In this document: in pieces, positions 18,483-28,055 of the stretch
How the letters are laid out: every line of letters starts with the position of its first letter
Numbering within the stretch: position 1 is the stretch's first letter
NCBI RefSeq assembly: GCF_900100965.1
Contig: NZ_FMUJ01000005.1
Coordinates: 248,001 to 312,000, forward strand
Source: Variovorax sp. EL159
GTDB taxonomy: Bacteria; Pseudomonadota; Gammaproteobacteria; Burkholderiales; Burkholderiaceae_C
DNA: 64,000 bases
Reading direction: 5' to 3'
The notes under the pieces: generated by a model
What the model was told of the DNA's origin: nothing
Seen by the model: the letters and a program-made list of their open reading frames with translations, nothing else
Databases searched by the model: none
Position numbers and translations under genes: made by a program

Positions 18483-19897
18483 GCTCGTCCGTAGGTGTCC
18501 GCAAGGCGGACGATGTCGTCTTCTCCCAGATAGGCGCCGCACTGAACTTCGATCAGCACCAGTTCTTCGGTGCCGGTGTTCGTCAGGCGGTGCTTTTCCC
18601 TGAGGGGGATGTATCGATATTGGCCCGGTAGCGTCTCGTGCTCGACCTCTCCAATCTGCACGATCCCCCTGCCTTGAACAACGACCCAGTGCTCGGCGCG
18701 TTGATGATGGTACTGCAGCGACAGGGCTTCGCCAGGCTTAACGGTGATGCGTTTGACCTTGTAGCCTTCTTCTTCCTTGAGGGAGGCATAGGTACCCCAC
18801 GGGCGGTGGACGACGGCCGGAAGATTGATCGCCTCATGCTTGCGCGACTTCAGGACATCGACCACTTTTTTCACTTGTTGCGCGCTGTCCTTGTGCGCCA
18901 CTAATAGTGCGTCGGGAGTATCGACGATCACGAGATCATGCACACCTAGCGTTGCCACGACCTTCGGCCCATGACTCTCTACGTGTACATGCGTGCCCGT
19001 GGTGTCGACGGCGACCACATCGTCGGGCAGCGTGTTGCCACTGGCATCGGCAGGTCGGGCTTTGGCAACCGCGGGCCAAGAGCCCACATCGCTCCACGAG
19101 AATTTGGCGGGCACGACGTGCACGTTGTCAGCGCGTTCCATCACAGCATAGTCGATGCTGATATCGGGTTGCAGGCCGAAAGCGTGCAGGTCAAAGGCAA
19201 GCGTGTTTCCGCTTATCTTTGCGCTGTCGAGTGCATGGCGCGCGGCATGGAGCACCTCTGGCGCCTGGCGCTCCAGGGCCGCAAGGATGGCCGCAGCCGT
19301 GAAGCAGAACATCCCGCTGTTCCAATAGTAACGGCCGGTGGCGAGATACTCCTGAGCGGTGGCCAGATCGGGCTTCTCGACGAAGCGAACGGCGCGCTGG
19401 CTTTGGCGCGAGACGCGTTCGACCTCGATATAGCCGAAGCCGGTTTCCGGTGCGGTGGGGCCGATGCCGAAGACGACCAGCGAGCCTTCCTGTGCAAGGC
19501 GGAATGCCTCGGACGCGCTGGCAACGAAAGCCTCGACATCCGGGACGAGATGGTCGGCTGAAAGTACAAGCATGACAGTGTCGCCGCTGAACTGCTGTTC
19601 GCATTGAAGCGCGGCCAGTGCGATGGCCGGGGCGGTATTGCGGCCCTTGGGCTCCAGCAGAAAAGTCGTTTCTGGTGGATCGCTCATTTGGGCCAATACG
19701 TCCTTCGTCAGGAACAGATGGTCCTTGTTGGTCACGATCATTAGATCGCCAGTACCACAAGCCTGCCCGCGTTCGATCGCCTGCTGAAGCAGCGTCGAAT
19801 CGCCGAGCTTCATGAAGGGTTTGGGAAAAGCCTGTCGTGAGGCGGGCCAGAGCCTGGAACCGGAGCCTCCCGAGAGCACCACTGAAAGCACCCGCAT
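18479..19897 (-). CDS. manC: mannose-1-phosphate guanylyltransferase / mannose-6-phosphate isomerase
   Basis: A bifunctional enzyme that makes GDP-mannose, the substrate of Gmd. At 472 residues it has the type II PMI-GMP length. The N-terminal pyrophosphorylase signature is LSGGSGSRLWPASRQAFPKP (about residues 8-27). The C-terminal cupin (about 350-470) has HRPWG, QYHHQRAEHW and YIPLREKHRLTN. No phosphomannomutase gene is in the window, so mannose-1-phosphate must come from an enzyme encoded elsewhere. It is the first gene of the leftward export operon. Confidence 0.95.
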   Translation of the reverse strand: MRVLSVVLSGGSGSRLWPASRQAFPKPFMKLGDSTLLQQAIERGQACGTGDLMIVTNKDHLFLTKDVLAQMSDPPETTFLLEPKGRNTAPAIALAALQCEQQFSGDTVMLVLSADHLVPDVEAFVASASEAFRLAQEGSLVVFGIGPTAPETGFGYIEVERVSRQSQRAVRFVEKPDLATAQEYLATGRYYWNSGMFCFTAAAILAALERQAPEVLHAARHALDSAKISGNTLAFDLHAFGLQPDISIDYAVMERADNVHVVPAKFSWSDVGSWPAVAKARPADASGNTLPDDVVAVDTTGTHVHVESHGPKVVATLGVHDLVIVDTPDALLVAHKDSAQQVKKVVDVLKSRKHEAINLPAVVHRPWGTYASLKEEEGYKVKRITVKPGEALSLQYHHQRAEHWVVVQGRGIVQIGEVEHETLPGQYRYIPLREKHRLTNTGTEELVLIEVQCGAYLGEDDIVRLADTYGRA

Positions 19898-19933
19898 TTT
19901 TTATACCCTGTCTTTATGGAGCGATAATTTTAC

Positions 19934-19950
19934 TGGCCCCTCTTGGGCCA
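19934..19950. promoter_or_regulatory. inverted repeat in the manC / GT2 divergent gap
   Basis: TGGCCC (19934-19939) and GGGCCA (19945-19950) form 6-bp arms around 5 bases. It lies in the 160-base region from which manC reads left and the GT2 cluster reads right. It could be an operator or a small hairpin. No clear -35/-10 pair could be fixed for either direction. Confidence 0.3.
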
Positions 19951-20057
19951 AGCCGTGACCAAGCGTTCGTACAACGCGCCGCGCATTGCGCGCAACGGCC
20001 TTTCTATCGCACGGCCATGGCCTCACCGCGAGTTTTCGGGATGATCGACCTTATTTT

Positions 20058-22019
20058 ATGAGGCCCACGCTGCCTGTCGCACAACAAGGGAGAAGGCCTT
20101 CTTCCTCACGCCCCGCCGAACTGACCAAGGCGCAGCTGCAGGCGCGCGTGCGCGCACTGGAGCACCAGGTGCAGGCCATGGAGCGTTCGACCAGCTGGCG
20201 TCTGACGGCCCCGGTGCGCTGGGCCAGCCGGGCTGTGCAGCGGTTGCGCGGCGCGCAGCCGGCCGCCGCGGGCATTGCGGGGGGCAACTACATCGAATGG
20301 ATCGCGCAGTCCGCCGCGCAGGACGCGGGAGCCTTGGGCGTCTTGGCCGAAGAGGCTTCGCGCTGGCAGGCGCCGCCGCTGATCTCGATCCTCATGCCTA
20401 CCTACAACCCACGCCCGGCCTGGTTGCGCGAGGCCATCGCCTCGGTGCGTGCGCAGACCTATGCCCACTGGGAACTCTGCATTGCGGACGATGCCTCGAC
20501 CGATCCCCAGGTGACCGAAATCCTCGACGCCTGTGCGCGCGAAGACGCCCGCATCCGCTGGGTTCGCCGGCCGGTCAATGGCCACATCTCCGAGGCGTCC
20601 AACAGCGCACTCGCGCTGGCCGGTGGCGAGTGGGTCGTCCTGATGGACCACGACGACCTCCTGACCCCCGACGCGCTGCTTCGCGTCGCGCATGAGCTAC
20701 GCACGCATGCCGATGCTCGGATGATCTATTCGGACGAAGACAAGATCGACGCCACTGGCCGGCGCTACAACCCATACTTCAAGCCCGACTGGAACGTCGA
20801 TCTCTTCCTGTCCCAGAACATGTACTCGCACCTGGGGGCGTATCAGCGCGCACTGGTGCTCGAAGTCGGCGGCTTTCGCAAGGGCTTCGAGGGCGCACAG
20901 GATTACGACCTCGCCCTACGCTGTATCGAGCGCATCGCGCCGCAGCAGATCCGGCACATCCCGCATGTGCTTTATCACTGGCGCGCACACGCCGAGAGCA
21001 CGGCGCAGTCCGCCGGGGCCAAGCCCTATGCCGAGATCGCGGGCGAACAGGCGCTGAACGAGCACTTCGAGCGCACCGGCGTCGCGGCCCGCAGCGAGAG
21101 CACGCCTTACGGCTATCGCACGCGCCTGTCCGCGCCCGCGTGTTGGCCCCGGGTCTCGCTGATCATTCCGACGCGCGATGCACTCGATCTCGTGCGGCAG
21201 TGCATCGAAAGCATCGTCACGCGATCGACCTATCCCGACTACGAGATCGTGCTGGTCGACAACGGCTCCTCCGATCCGCAGGCCCTGCGCTACTTCGACG
21301 AACTGCGCGGCCTGCAGGGCTTCAAGGTGATTCGCGACGACGGCGAGTTCAACTACGCAGCGCTCAACAACACGGCGGTGGCGCAGGCCAGCGGCGAGAT
21401 CGTCGCGCTGATCAACAACGACATCGAAGTCATCTCCGGCGACTGGCTCGAGGAGATGGTGTCCATCGCCCTGCAGCCGGGCGTTGGCGCGGTCGGCGCG
21501 AAGCTGCTGTACCCCGACGACACGGTCCAGCACGCGGGCGTGCTGCTGGGCATCGGCGGCATTGCGGGCCACGCCCACAAGCACCTGGCGCGCACCGACG
21601 GTGGCTACTTCAATCGTGCCCAGCTCACGCAAAGCTTCAGCGCGGTGACGGCCGCTTGTCTCGTGGTGCGCAAGTCTGTCTATGAGGAGGTCGGTGGCCT
21701 CGATGCCGTCAACCTCAAGATCTCGTACAACGACGTCGATTTCTGCCTGCGGCTGCGTGAAGCCGGCTATCGCAACGTCTGGACCCCCTATGCCGAGCTT
21801 TACCACCACGAGTCGGCCACGCGCCCTCGCGACCTCGACCCCGCACAGCGGGAGCGCGCTGCGCGCGAAGAGGGCTACATGAAGACCCGCTGGGCCGCCG
21901 TGATCGGCAACGACCCCGCCTACAGCCCTCATCTGGATCTCGATACCGAAGACTTTCGCCTCGCGTGGCCGCCAAGGCAGGCGCCGGCGGACGGCGCCGC
22001 GACGGGCGCGCGACCATGA
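20058..22019 (+). CDS. glycosyltransferase with two GT2 domains
   Basis: A 653-residue protein from ATG 20058 (MRPTLP); a TTG at 19986 would add 24 residues of unlikely composition. A short basic coiled region (about 20-65) precedes GT2 domain 1 (ISILMPTYNP near 108, metal motif MDHDD near 196) and GT2 domain 2 (VSLIIPTRDA near 365, INNDIEVI near 450). Both keep the acidic metal site. Members of this type (rhamnan-synthesis GT2 pairs) usually act in succession on one chain. It is the first of four rightward overlapping transferase genes and is paralogous to the next gene. Confidence 0.88.
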   Translation: MRPTLPVAQQGRRPSSSRPAELTKAQLQARVRALEHQVQAMERSTSWRLTAPVRWASRAVQRLRGAQPAAAGIAGGNYIEWIAQSAAQDAGALGVLAEEASRWQAPPLISILMPTYNPRPAWLREAIASVRAQTYAHWELCIADDASTDPQVTEILDACAREDARIRWVRRPVNGHISEASNSALALAGGEWVVLMDHDDLLTPDALLRVAHELRTHADARMIYSDEDKIDATGRRYNPYFKPDWNVDLFLSQNMYSHLGAYQRALVLEVGGFRKGFEGAQDYDLALRCIERIAPQQIRHIPHVLYHWRAHAESTAQSAGAKPYAEIAGEQALNEHFERTGVAARSESTPYGYRTRLSAPACWPRVSLIIPTRDALDLVRQCIESIVTRSTYPDYEIVLVDNGSSDPQALRYFDELRGLQGFKVIRDDGEFNYAALNNTAVAQASGEIVALINNDIEVISGDWLEEMVSIALQPGVGAVGAKLLYPDDTVQHAGVLLGIGGIAGHAHKHLARTDGGYFNRAQLTQSFSAVTAACLVVRKSVYEEVGGLDAVNLKISYNDVDFCLRLREAGYRNVWTPYAELYHHESATRPRDLDPAQRERAAREEGYMKTRWAAVIGNDPAYSPHLDLDTEDFRLAWPPRQAPADGAATGARP

Positions 22020-23938
22020 ACGCTTCCACACCCCCTCCGCGCAGCCGCCTCTGGCGGGCGCTGGCCTTCATTCCCAATGCCGTCTACAAGGGCGGCGGCC
22101 TCGGTGGCGCGGCTCGGCGCGCCATGCAGATCTTCCGGCAATCGGGGGTGCGCGGCGTTGCGCGCTCGGTGCGCGTGCTGCTGCGTGGCGATGGCCCGCC
22201 GTTGATGGCAGACGCCTCGCGTCCCGACCGGTTTCAGTACCGCGAGTGGCTCAAGCGCCATGAGTCGCCACTGACGCCGCAGGCACGCCAGGACCTGGAG
22301 GCGCAGGCAAGCCGGTGGCCGCGCAAGCCGGCCTTCGCCCTGACGATGACCGCGGCGGACTCGTCGCTTCAGGCATTGGAGCGTGCCGTCGCTTCCGTGC
22401 GCGGGCAGGTCTATCCGCACTGGCGATTGACGCTGGTTGTGCCTGCGTCGCTCTCGACGCAGGCACGCGCATGGCTGGACAGTCAGGCGAGCGTCGACGG
22501 CCGGATCGATGTGGCGGAACTGCAATCGCCGGTCGGCGCTTCAGCCGATTGGCTGGCCTTCTGCGACGCCCGCGATGCGCTGGCTCCCGATGCCTTGTGG
22601 CGCGCCGCTGAAGCCGCGGTGCGCAATCCCGATGTGGCGCTGATCTACACCGACGAAGACCGCATCGCCGATGACGGCCAGCGCTCAGCGCCATATTTCA
22701 AGCCCGACTGGAACATCGACCTGCTGAGGTCGCAAGACTATGTGTCGAGGCTCGCGTTCTTCTCCGCCAGCCTGGTGGGCGAACTCGGCGGCCTCGACGC
22801 CAGCTTCGGCGAAGAAGCGGCGTCCTACGACCTCGCGCTGCGATGCGCCGAGCAGTTGGCGCCCGAGCGCATCGTGCACATCCCCAAGGTGCTGTACCAC
22901 CGCCATGTGGCGTCGGCCGACAACGTCCATGCGATGGACCCCGCCGAGTACGCGCCCGAAGGCGGCGAGCGCGCGCTGCAGGCGCACCTGGCGCGCAGCG
23001 GCATCGCCGCCACGGCGGAGCGCGGGGCGCATGGTTTCCGCGTGCGCTACGCCTTGCCTTCGGAGCTGCCGCTCGTCTCGCTCTTCATCCCCACTCGCAA
23101 CGGTTTGAAGCTCGTGCGCCAGTGCATCGAGAGCATCCTCGAGAAGACGCTGTATCCCCGCTACGAGATCATCCTCGTGGACAACGGCTCCGACGATCCG
23201 GAGGCGCTGCGGTACTTTGAAGAAATCGCGGCGCGGTCCGGCGTGCGGGTGCTGCGCGACGACAGCCCCTTCAACTACTCCGCGCTGAACAACGGCGCCG
23301 CGGCCATCGCCAAGGGCGATGTCTTCGGGCTGATCAACAACGACATCGAAGTGATCTCGCCCGACTGGCTGGGCGAGCTGGTCAGCATCGCGCTGCAGCC
23401 CGGCGTGGGCGCCGCGGGCGCGCGGCTCTGGTACCCCGAGATGACGCTGCAGCACGCCGGCGTGGTGCTGGGCTATCGCGGTGGCGTGGCCGACCATGCG
23501 CACCGCCGGCTGGGGCGCGACGACCCCGGCTACTTCGGCCGCGCGGCACTCATGCAGGGCTTCTCGGCCGTCACCGCAGCCTGCCTGGTCGTGCGCCGCG
23601 CGCTCTACGAGCAGGTGGGCGGGCTCGACGAGGTGCACCTGAAGGTGGCCTACAACGACGTCGACTTCTGCCTGCGCCTGCGCGAAGCCGGCTATCGCAA
23701 TGTCTGGACACCGTATGCCGAGCTGTTCCACCACGAGTCCGCCACGCGGCCTTCGGACCTGTCCGAAGCGCAGATCGAACGCTTCCTCGGCGAAGAGCGC
23801 TACATGAAGAACCGCTGGGGCGACCTGCTGTTCAACGACCCGGCCTACAACCCCAACCTGAGCCTCGAGATCGAGGACTTCAGCTACGCCTGGCCGCCGC
23901 GCGCGGCACGGCTGCCATCGACGACGACATCCGCATGA
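22016..23938 (+). CDS. glycosyltransferase, GT2 pair with degenerate first domain
   Basis: A 640-residue paralog of the previous protein, starting at ATG 22016 in an ATGA overlap. Domain 2 (VSLFIPTRNGL near 354, INNDIEVI near 439) is intact and nearly identical in long stretches to the upstream protein, for example YNDVDFCLRLREAGYRNVWT. Domain 1 has lost the DDAS nucleotide loop, and the metal motif reads CDARD (about 183-187) where the paralog has MDHDD. It is therefore probably a non-catalytic first domain. An origin by tandem duplication is inferred. Confidence 0.86.
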   Translation: MNASTPPPRSRLWRALAFIPNAVYKGGGLGGAARRAMQIFRQSGVRGVARSVRVLLRGDGPPLMADASRPDRFQYREWLKRHESPLTPQARQDLEAQASRWPRKPAFALTMTAADSSLQALERAVASVRGQVYPHWRLTLVVPASLSTQARAWLDSQASVDGRIDVAELQSPVGASADWLAFCDARDALAPDALWRAAEAAVRNPDVALIYTDEDRIADDGQRSAPYFKPDWNIDLLRSQDYVSRLAFFSASLVGELGGLDASFGEEAASYDLALRCAEQLAPERIVHIPKVLYHRHVASADNVHAMDPAEYAPEGGERALQAHLARSGIAATAERGAHGFRVRYALPSELPLVSLFIPTRNGLKLVRQCIESILEKTLYPRYEIILVDNGSDDPEALRYFEEIAARSGVRVLRDDSPFNYSALNNGAAAIAKGDVFGLINNDIEVISPDWLGELVSIALQPGVGAAGARLWYPEMTLQHAGVVLGYRGGVADHAHRRLGRDDPGYFGRAALMQGFSAVTAACLVVRRALYEQVGGLDEVHLKVAYNDVDFCLRLREAGYRNVWTPYAELFHHESATRPSDLSEAQIERFLGEERYMKNRWGDLLFNDPAYNPNLSLEIEDFSYAWPPRAARLPSTTTSA

Positions 23939-24930
23939 GCGACACCACCGTTTCCGTCGCGCTGTGCACCTACAACGGCGAGCGCTTCGTGCGCGAGCAG
24001 GTGCGCAGCATCTGCCTGCAGACACGCCCGCCGATGGAGATCGTGCTGTCCGACGATGCCTCGCGCGACGATGGCGTGGCCGTGGCGCGCGCCGCAGTCG
24101 ACGAGTGCATGCGCGAGAAGCCGGGCCTGCATGTGCAACTGCGCGTGCTGGCCAACCCGGTGGCGCTGCGCGTGGTCAAGAACTTCGAGCAGGCCGTGCG
24201 CGCCTGCACGGGCACGCTGATCGCACTGTCCGACCAGGACGACGTCTGGTATCCCGACCGCCTCGAACGTCTGGTGGCCGAGTTCGACCGCCGCCCCGAT
24301 CTGCTGCTGCTGCACTCCGATGCCCGGCTGGTCGATGCACAGGGTGCGGCGCTTGGCGGCACGCTGTTCCACGCGATCGAGGTCACGCCGCACGAGCTGC
24401 AACGCATGCACGGCGGGCAGGCCTTCGACGTGCTGCTGCGCCGCAATGTCGTGACCGGCGCGACCACAGTGTTTCGCCGCACGCTGCTCGAGTCCGCGCT
24501 GCCGTTTCCGGTCGAGTGGGTGCATGACGAGTGGCTCGCAATCGTCGCGTCGGCGGTGGGGCGCGTCGACACCGTCGAAGACTCGCTCATCGACTATCGC
24601 CAGCACGAGTCCAACCAGATCGGCGCGCGACGCGACAGCTTCATGGGCAAGGTGCGCAAGGCGCTGGCCTCGCGCGGCAACACGCACGTCGAGCGTGCCT
24701 ACAAGGCCGAGCTGCTGCTCGCCCAGCTCGAAAGGCTCGGTGCCGCAGTGGACCCCGCCACGGTCGACAAAGTGCGCGGCAAGCTCGAGCACCAGAATTT
24801 TCGTGCGCGGCTGCCCGCGTCGCGCATCGCGCGCTGCATGCCGGTGCTGCGCGAGGCCATGACCGGGCGCTACGACAAGTTCGGCCGCGGCGTGCGCGGC
24901 GTGGTGCGCGACCTGTTCGAATCCGTATGA
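23935..24930 (+). CDS. GT2 family glycosyltransferase (rhamnosyltransferase-like)
   Basis: A 331-residue single-domain GT-A enzyme. SVALCTYNGERFVREQ at the N-terminus and LSDQDDVWYPDRL (metal site from about D100) are typical of GT2 rhamnosyl- and galactosyltransferases. VHDEWLA near the centre is the usual catalytic-base region. It overlaps both neighbours by four bases (ATGA), so it is co-translated with them. The donor sugar is not determinable from sequence. Confidence 0.88.
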   Translation: MSDTTVSVALCTYNGERFVREQVRSICLQTRPPMEIVLSDDASRDDGVAVARAAVDECMREKPGLHVQLRVLANPVALRVVKNFEQAVRACTGTLIALSDQDDVWYPDRLERLVAEFDRRPDLLLLHSDARLVDAQGAALGGTLFHAIEVTPHELQRMHGGQAFDVLLRRNVVTGATTVFRRTLLESALPFPVEWVHDEWLAIVASAVGRVDTVEDSLIDYRQHESNQIGARRDSFMGKVRKALASRGNTHVERAYKAELLLAQLERLGAAVDPATVDKVRGKLEHQNFRARLPASRIARCMPVLREAMTGRYDKFGRGVRGVVRDLFESV

Positions 24931-26006
24931 GCGACTTGGCTTCTTCAATGCCGCAACCGACCGTGAGTGACACCTTGCAGACTTCCACACCCCAGGCACC
25001 CACCGTCGTCGTCGTGATTCCGTTCTACAACGGCGCGCACTTCATCGAGCGGTCGGTCGGCAGCGTGTTCGCGCAGTCGGTGCCGGCCACCGAAGTGATC
25101 GTGGTGAACGACGGTTCGCGGCCCGAGGAGCGGGCCGCGCTCGACGCGCTGGCGCAGCGCTTTCCGTTCCGCATCATCGACAAGGAAAACGGCGGCCAGG
25201 GTTCGGCGCGCAACGCGGGCGTGGCCGCATCGACCTGCGAATACATCAGCTTTCTCGACCAGGACGACTTCTATCTTCCGAACCACATCGAGATACTGGT
25301 CAAGGGCATTCCGGCCGACGAGCCGCGCATCGGCTTCATCTATGCGGACTTGGCCGAGGCCGACGGCGAAGGCAACATCATCCGCGCGGCGATGGTGAAG
25401 GACCACACCTCGCACCACCCCAAGACGAGCATCTTCGAGATGCTGCGCCACGACATCTTCGTGCTGCCTTCGGCCGCGCTGGTGAGCCGCAAGGCCTTCG
25501 ATGCGGTCGGCGGTTTCGACACCCAGTTCATGGGCTTCGAGGACGACGACCTGTTCCTGCGCATCTTCCGCAAGGGCTACACGAACCACTTCATCGACAA
25601 GGTGGTCACGGTCTGGTGCATCCATACGGGCAGCACCTCGTTCGACATGCGCATGATCCGCAGCCGCTTCAAGTACTTCAAGAAGCTGGTCGGCATGTTC
25701 CCGGACGAGCCGAGGCGCAACCGCTACTTTCTGCGCGACTACCTCATGCCGCGCTTCGGCCGCTACTTCATGGACCACGTGATCGAGGCGGTGAAGGCCG
25801 AAGACCCGAACCGCGCCGAGATGAGCGAGGTGCTCGCCGAGTACGCGGCCATCGTCTATGCGAATCCTGCCGTGGGCGGACGCAAGAAGCTGGAGTTGCG
25901 CGCCACCATCTTCATGGTCGAGCACAGCCCGCCGGCGGTGATCCGTGCCATCGGCGCGCTCACGCGCCTGCCGGGCGTGCGCTCGCTGCGCCGGCTGCTC
26001 GGCTAG
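24927..26006 (+). CDS. GT2 family glycosyltransferase
   Basis: A 359-residue GT-A protein from ATG 24927, which overlaps the previous stop (ATGA). Core motifs are VVVVIPFYNGAHFIE, GGQGSARNAGVA and SFLDQDDFYLPNH (D111 region), then GFEDDDLFLRIF. The long open frame upstream of 24927 is a read-through shadow of the preceding gene. The stop TAG (26004-26006) directly abuts the stop of the convergent acyltransferase gene. Confidence 0.88.
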   Translation: MSDLASSMPQPTVSDTLQTSTPQAPTVVVVIPFYNGAHFIERSVGSVFAQSVPATEVIVVNDGSRPEERAALDALAQRFPFRIIDKENGGQGSARNAGVAASTCEYISFLDQDDFYLPNHIEILVKGIPADEPRIGFIYADLAEADGEGNIIRAAMVKDHTSHHPKTSIFEMLRHDIFVLPSAALVSRKAFDAVGGFDTQFMGFEDDDLFLRIFRKGYTNHFIDKVVTVWCIHTGSTSFDMRMIRSRFKYFKKLVGMFPDEPRRNRYFLRDYLMPRFGRYFMDHVIEAVKAEDPNRAEMSEVLAEYAAIVYANPAVGGRKKLELRATIFMVEHSPPAVIRAIGALTRLPGVRSLRRLLG

Positions 26007-28055
26007 CTAGCGCGAGGGCTGTGAGGGCGGTTGCTGTTGTTGCGCGCCCCCTGTCAGCGCCGGATCGATGAAGGTGGCGAGCTGGCGGACGTATTCCGAG
26101 CGCAGGTGGCCCGCGTCCTTGTAGATCGGTGTTCCGTCGGCGTCTGCGCGCGTGCACTGGTCGTTCTTGCACAGCGTCGGGATCGGGTCGATGACCGTGG
26201 CGCCGGCGCGAATGGCCATCTGGCGCATGCGCTCGTGCAGCGCCTTCTGCTCGGGAGGCCAGGGCGCGGTGGGTGACATGCGCCGCACGCTCATGTCGCC
26301 CAGGCGCCCGCCCTTGACCAGCTTCTCGGGGCCGAAGTCGTTGCCGATCGGGTTGTCCAGCACCAGGTAGACCGGCTTCTGCTTGGCCAGCGTCGTCATC
26401 ACGACCTCGAGCATCCGCAGCGACAGGTCGACACCCATGGCGTCTTTCAGGGGAGTCTTGGTCTTTCCGTCGAAGTAGTAGTAGCTGTCTTCCACGCCGT
26501 CGCCGGGGTCGGACTTCGGGGGATGGGCGAAGTAGCAGTTCCAGCAGGCGCCGAAGACCACGGCATCGACCTTGTCGCTGACGGCGATCCGCATGGCGCC
26601 TTCGCGGCGTTCCGCGCAGAGGTTGGGTTTCTCGTCGTACACGTTGGGAATCGGCGGGCAGCCGCCCCAGGTCGCGAAGGACAGCGCGTCGAGCGTGTCG
26701 GGTGCGCGCCTTGCCAGCTCCACGGCGCGCGGGCCGTACTGCTCGATGTGGCTGTCGCCGAAGAGCAGCACCTTGCGCTGGCCTTGCCCGATCTGGAACA
26801 GCCCCTCGCCGCCGACCTCGATCGGGTTCAGCCCGTCGGGATAGGTCCAGTCGCGCGATGCCGCGGTGATCTTGTTGAAGTAGGGGTCGCTGTGCCGGCC
26901 CACGTAGTACCGGCTGGCCGCGAGCAGGCCCAGCAGCACGAAGCCCACCATCACCACCACGAGCGCCGACGTGACGGCCGGGTTTTCGCTCCTGCGCGTG
27001 CGGCGCTCCACGAAGCGGTAGGTCAGCCACGCGAGCAGGAAGGAGGCGAGCAGTGCCAACAGGCGAGTGGTGTCGGAAGGCGTCTGCCCCTCCAGAATGC
27101 GGGCGTAGGCCAGCAAGGGCCAGTGCCAGAGGTACAGCGGGTAGCTGATTAAGCCGACCCACACCATGGGGCGCGAGGCCAGCACGGTGCGGTTCAGCAC
27201 ACCGGCCGGACCCGCCGCGATACAGAAGAACGCGCCCAGCGTCGGCAGGAGCGCCCACCACCCCGGAAAGGCCTTGCCGCCGCGGATGAGGCACAGGCCC
27301 AGGACGATCAGCGCCAGCCCTGCGACCGACTGCGCATGCCAGCGCCAGCCGGGCATCGGCGGCGGCCGGTGCAGCCGCATGTACGCGAGCATGCCGCCGA
27401 TCATCAGCTCCCAGAAGCGCGACAGCGGCGAATAGAACGCGGCCGTGCGGTGGGCGTGGATGGTCGTGACGTTGACCAGGAACGAAGCCGCCGCCACCGC
27501 ACCCAGCACCGCGAGCACGCGCCATTTGCGCTTCCAGGCCAGGCCCAGCAGCAGGGGCCAGAAGATGTAGAACTGCTCCTCGATGGCCAGCGACCACAGG
27601 TGCAGCAGCGGCTTGGTTTCGGCCGCATTGTCGAAGTAGCCGGCCTCCCTCCAGAAGGCGAAGTTCGAGACAAAGCCCGCGCCAGCCGCCACGTGCTTGC
27701 CGAGCTGCTCCCATTCGTGCGGCAGCAGGGTGTACCAGCCGAAGGCGAAGCTCGCCAGCAGCACCAGCGCCAGCGCCGGAAAGATCCGCTTCACGCGCCG
27801 GGCATAGAACTCGCGGTAGCTGAAGCCCTCGCCCTCGAAGCTGCCTAGGATGATCGTCGTGATCAGGAAGCCCGAGATGACGAAGAAGATGTCGACGCCG
27901 GTGAAGCCGCCCGGCATCCATTCCGGGAACGCGTGATACCCGAGGACCGACAGCACCGCCATGGCGCGCAGGCCGTCGATGTCCGGGCGGTATTTCGGGT
28001 GGAGAAGGTGGGCGGGCTCGTGAGGGAGCGTCGGGCTGCTCGCGGTGGTGGTCAT
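26007..28055 (-). CDS. OafA/YrhL-type acyltransferase with C-terminal SGNH domain
   Basis: An integral membrane O-acyltransferase expected to acetylate the glycan. From ATG 28055 (MTTTASS) it is 682 residues; this start gives an ATGA overlap with the upstream GT2 gene. RPDIDGLRAMAVLSVLGYH and GVDIFFVISGFLIT mark acyltransferase family 3, with about ten membrane helices to about residue 390. The periplasmic SGNH domain has LLFGDSHIEQYG (Ser block) and KDAGHLR (Asp-His block). Both catalytic parts are intact. The acyl group is probably acetyl, by family. Confidence 0.92.
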   Translation of the reverse strand: MTTTASSPTLPHEPAHLLHPKYRPDIDGLRAMAVLSVLGYHAFPEWMPGGFTGVDIFFVISGFLITTIILGSFEGEGFSYREFYARRVKRIFPALALVLLASFAFGWYTLLPHEWEQLGKHVAAGAGFVSNFAFWREAGYFDNAAETKPLLHLWSLAIEEQFYIFWPLLLGLAWKRKWRVLAVLGAVAAASFLVNVTTIHAHRTAAFYSPLSRFWELMIGGMLAYMRLHRPPPMPGWRWHAQSVAGLALIVLGLCLIRGGKAFPGWWALLPTLGAFFCIAAGPAGVLNRTVLASRPMVWVGLISYPLYLWHWPLLAYARILEGQTPSDTTRLLALLASFLLAWLTYRFVERRTRRSENPAVTSALVVVMVGFVLLGLLAASRYYVGRHSDPYFNKITAASRDWTYPDGLNPIEVGGEGLFQIGQGQRKVLLFGDSHIEQYGPRAVELARRAPDTLDALSFATWGGCPPIPNVYDEKPNLCAERREGAMRIAVSDKVDAVVFGACWNCYFAHPPKSDPGDGVEDSYYYFDGKTKTPLKDAMGVDLSLRMLEVVMTTLAKQKPVYLVLDNPIGNDFGPEKLVKGGRLGDMSVRRMSPTAPWPPEQKALHERMRQMAIRAGATVIDPIPTLCKNDQCTRADADGTPIYKDAGHLRSEYVRQLATFIDPALTGGAQQQQPPSQPSR

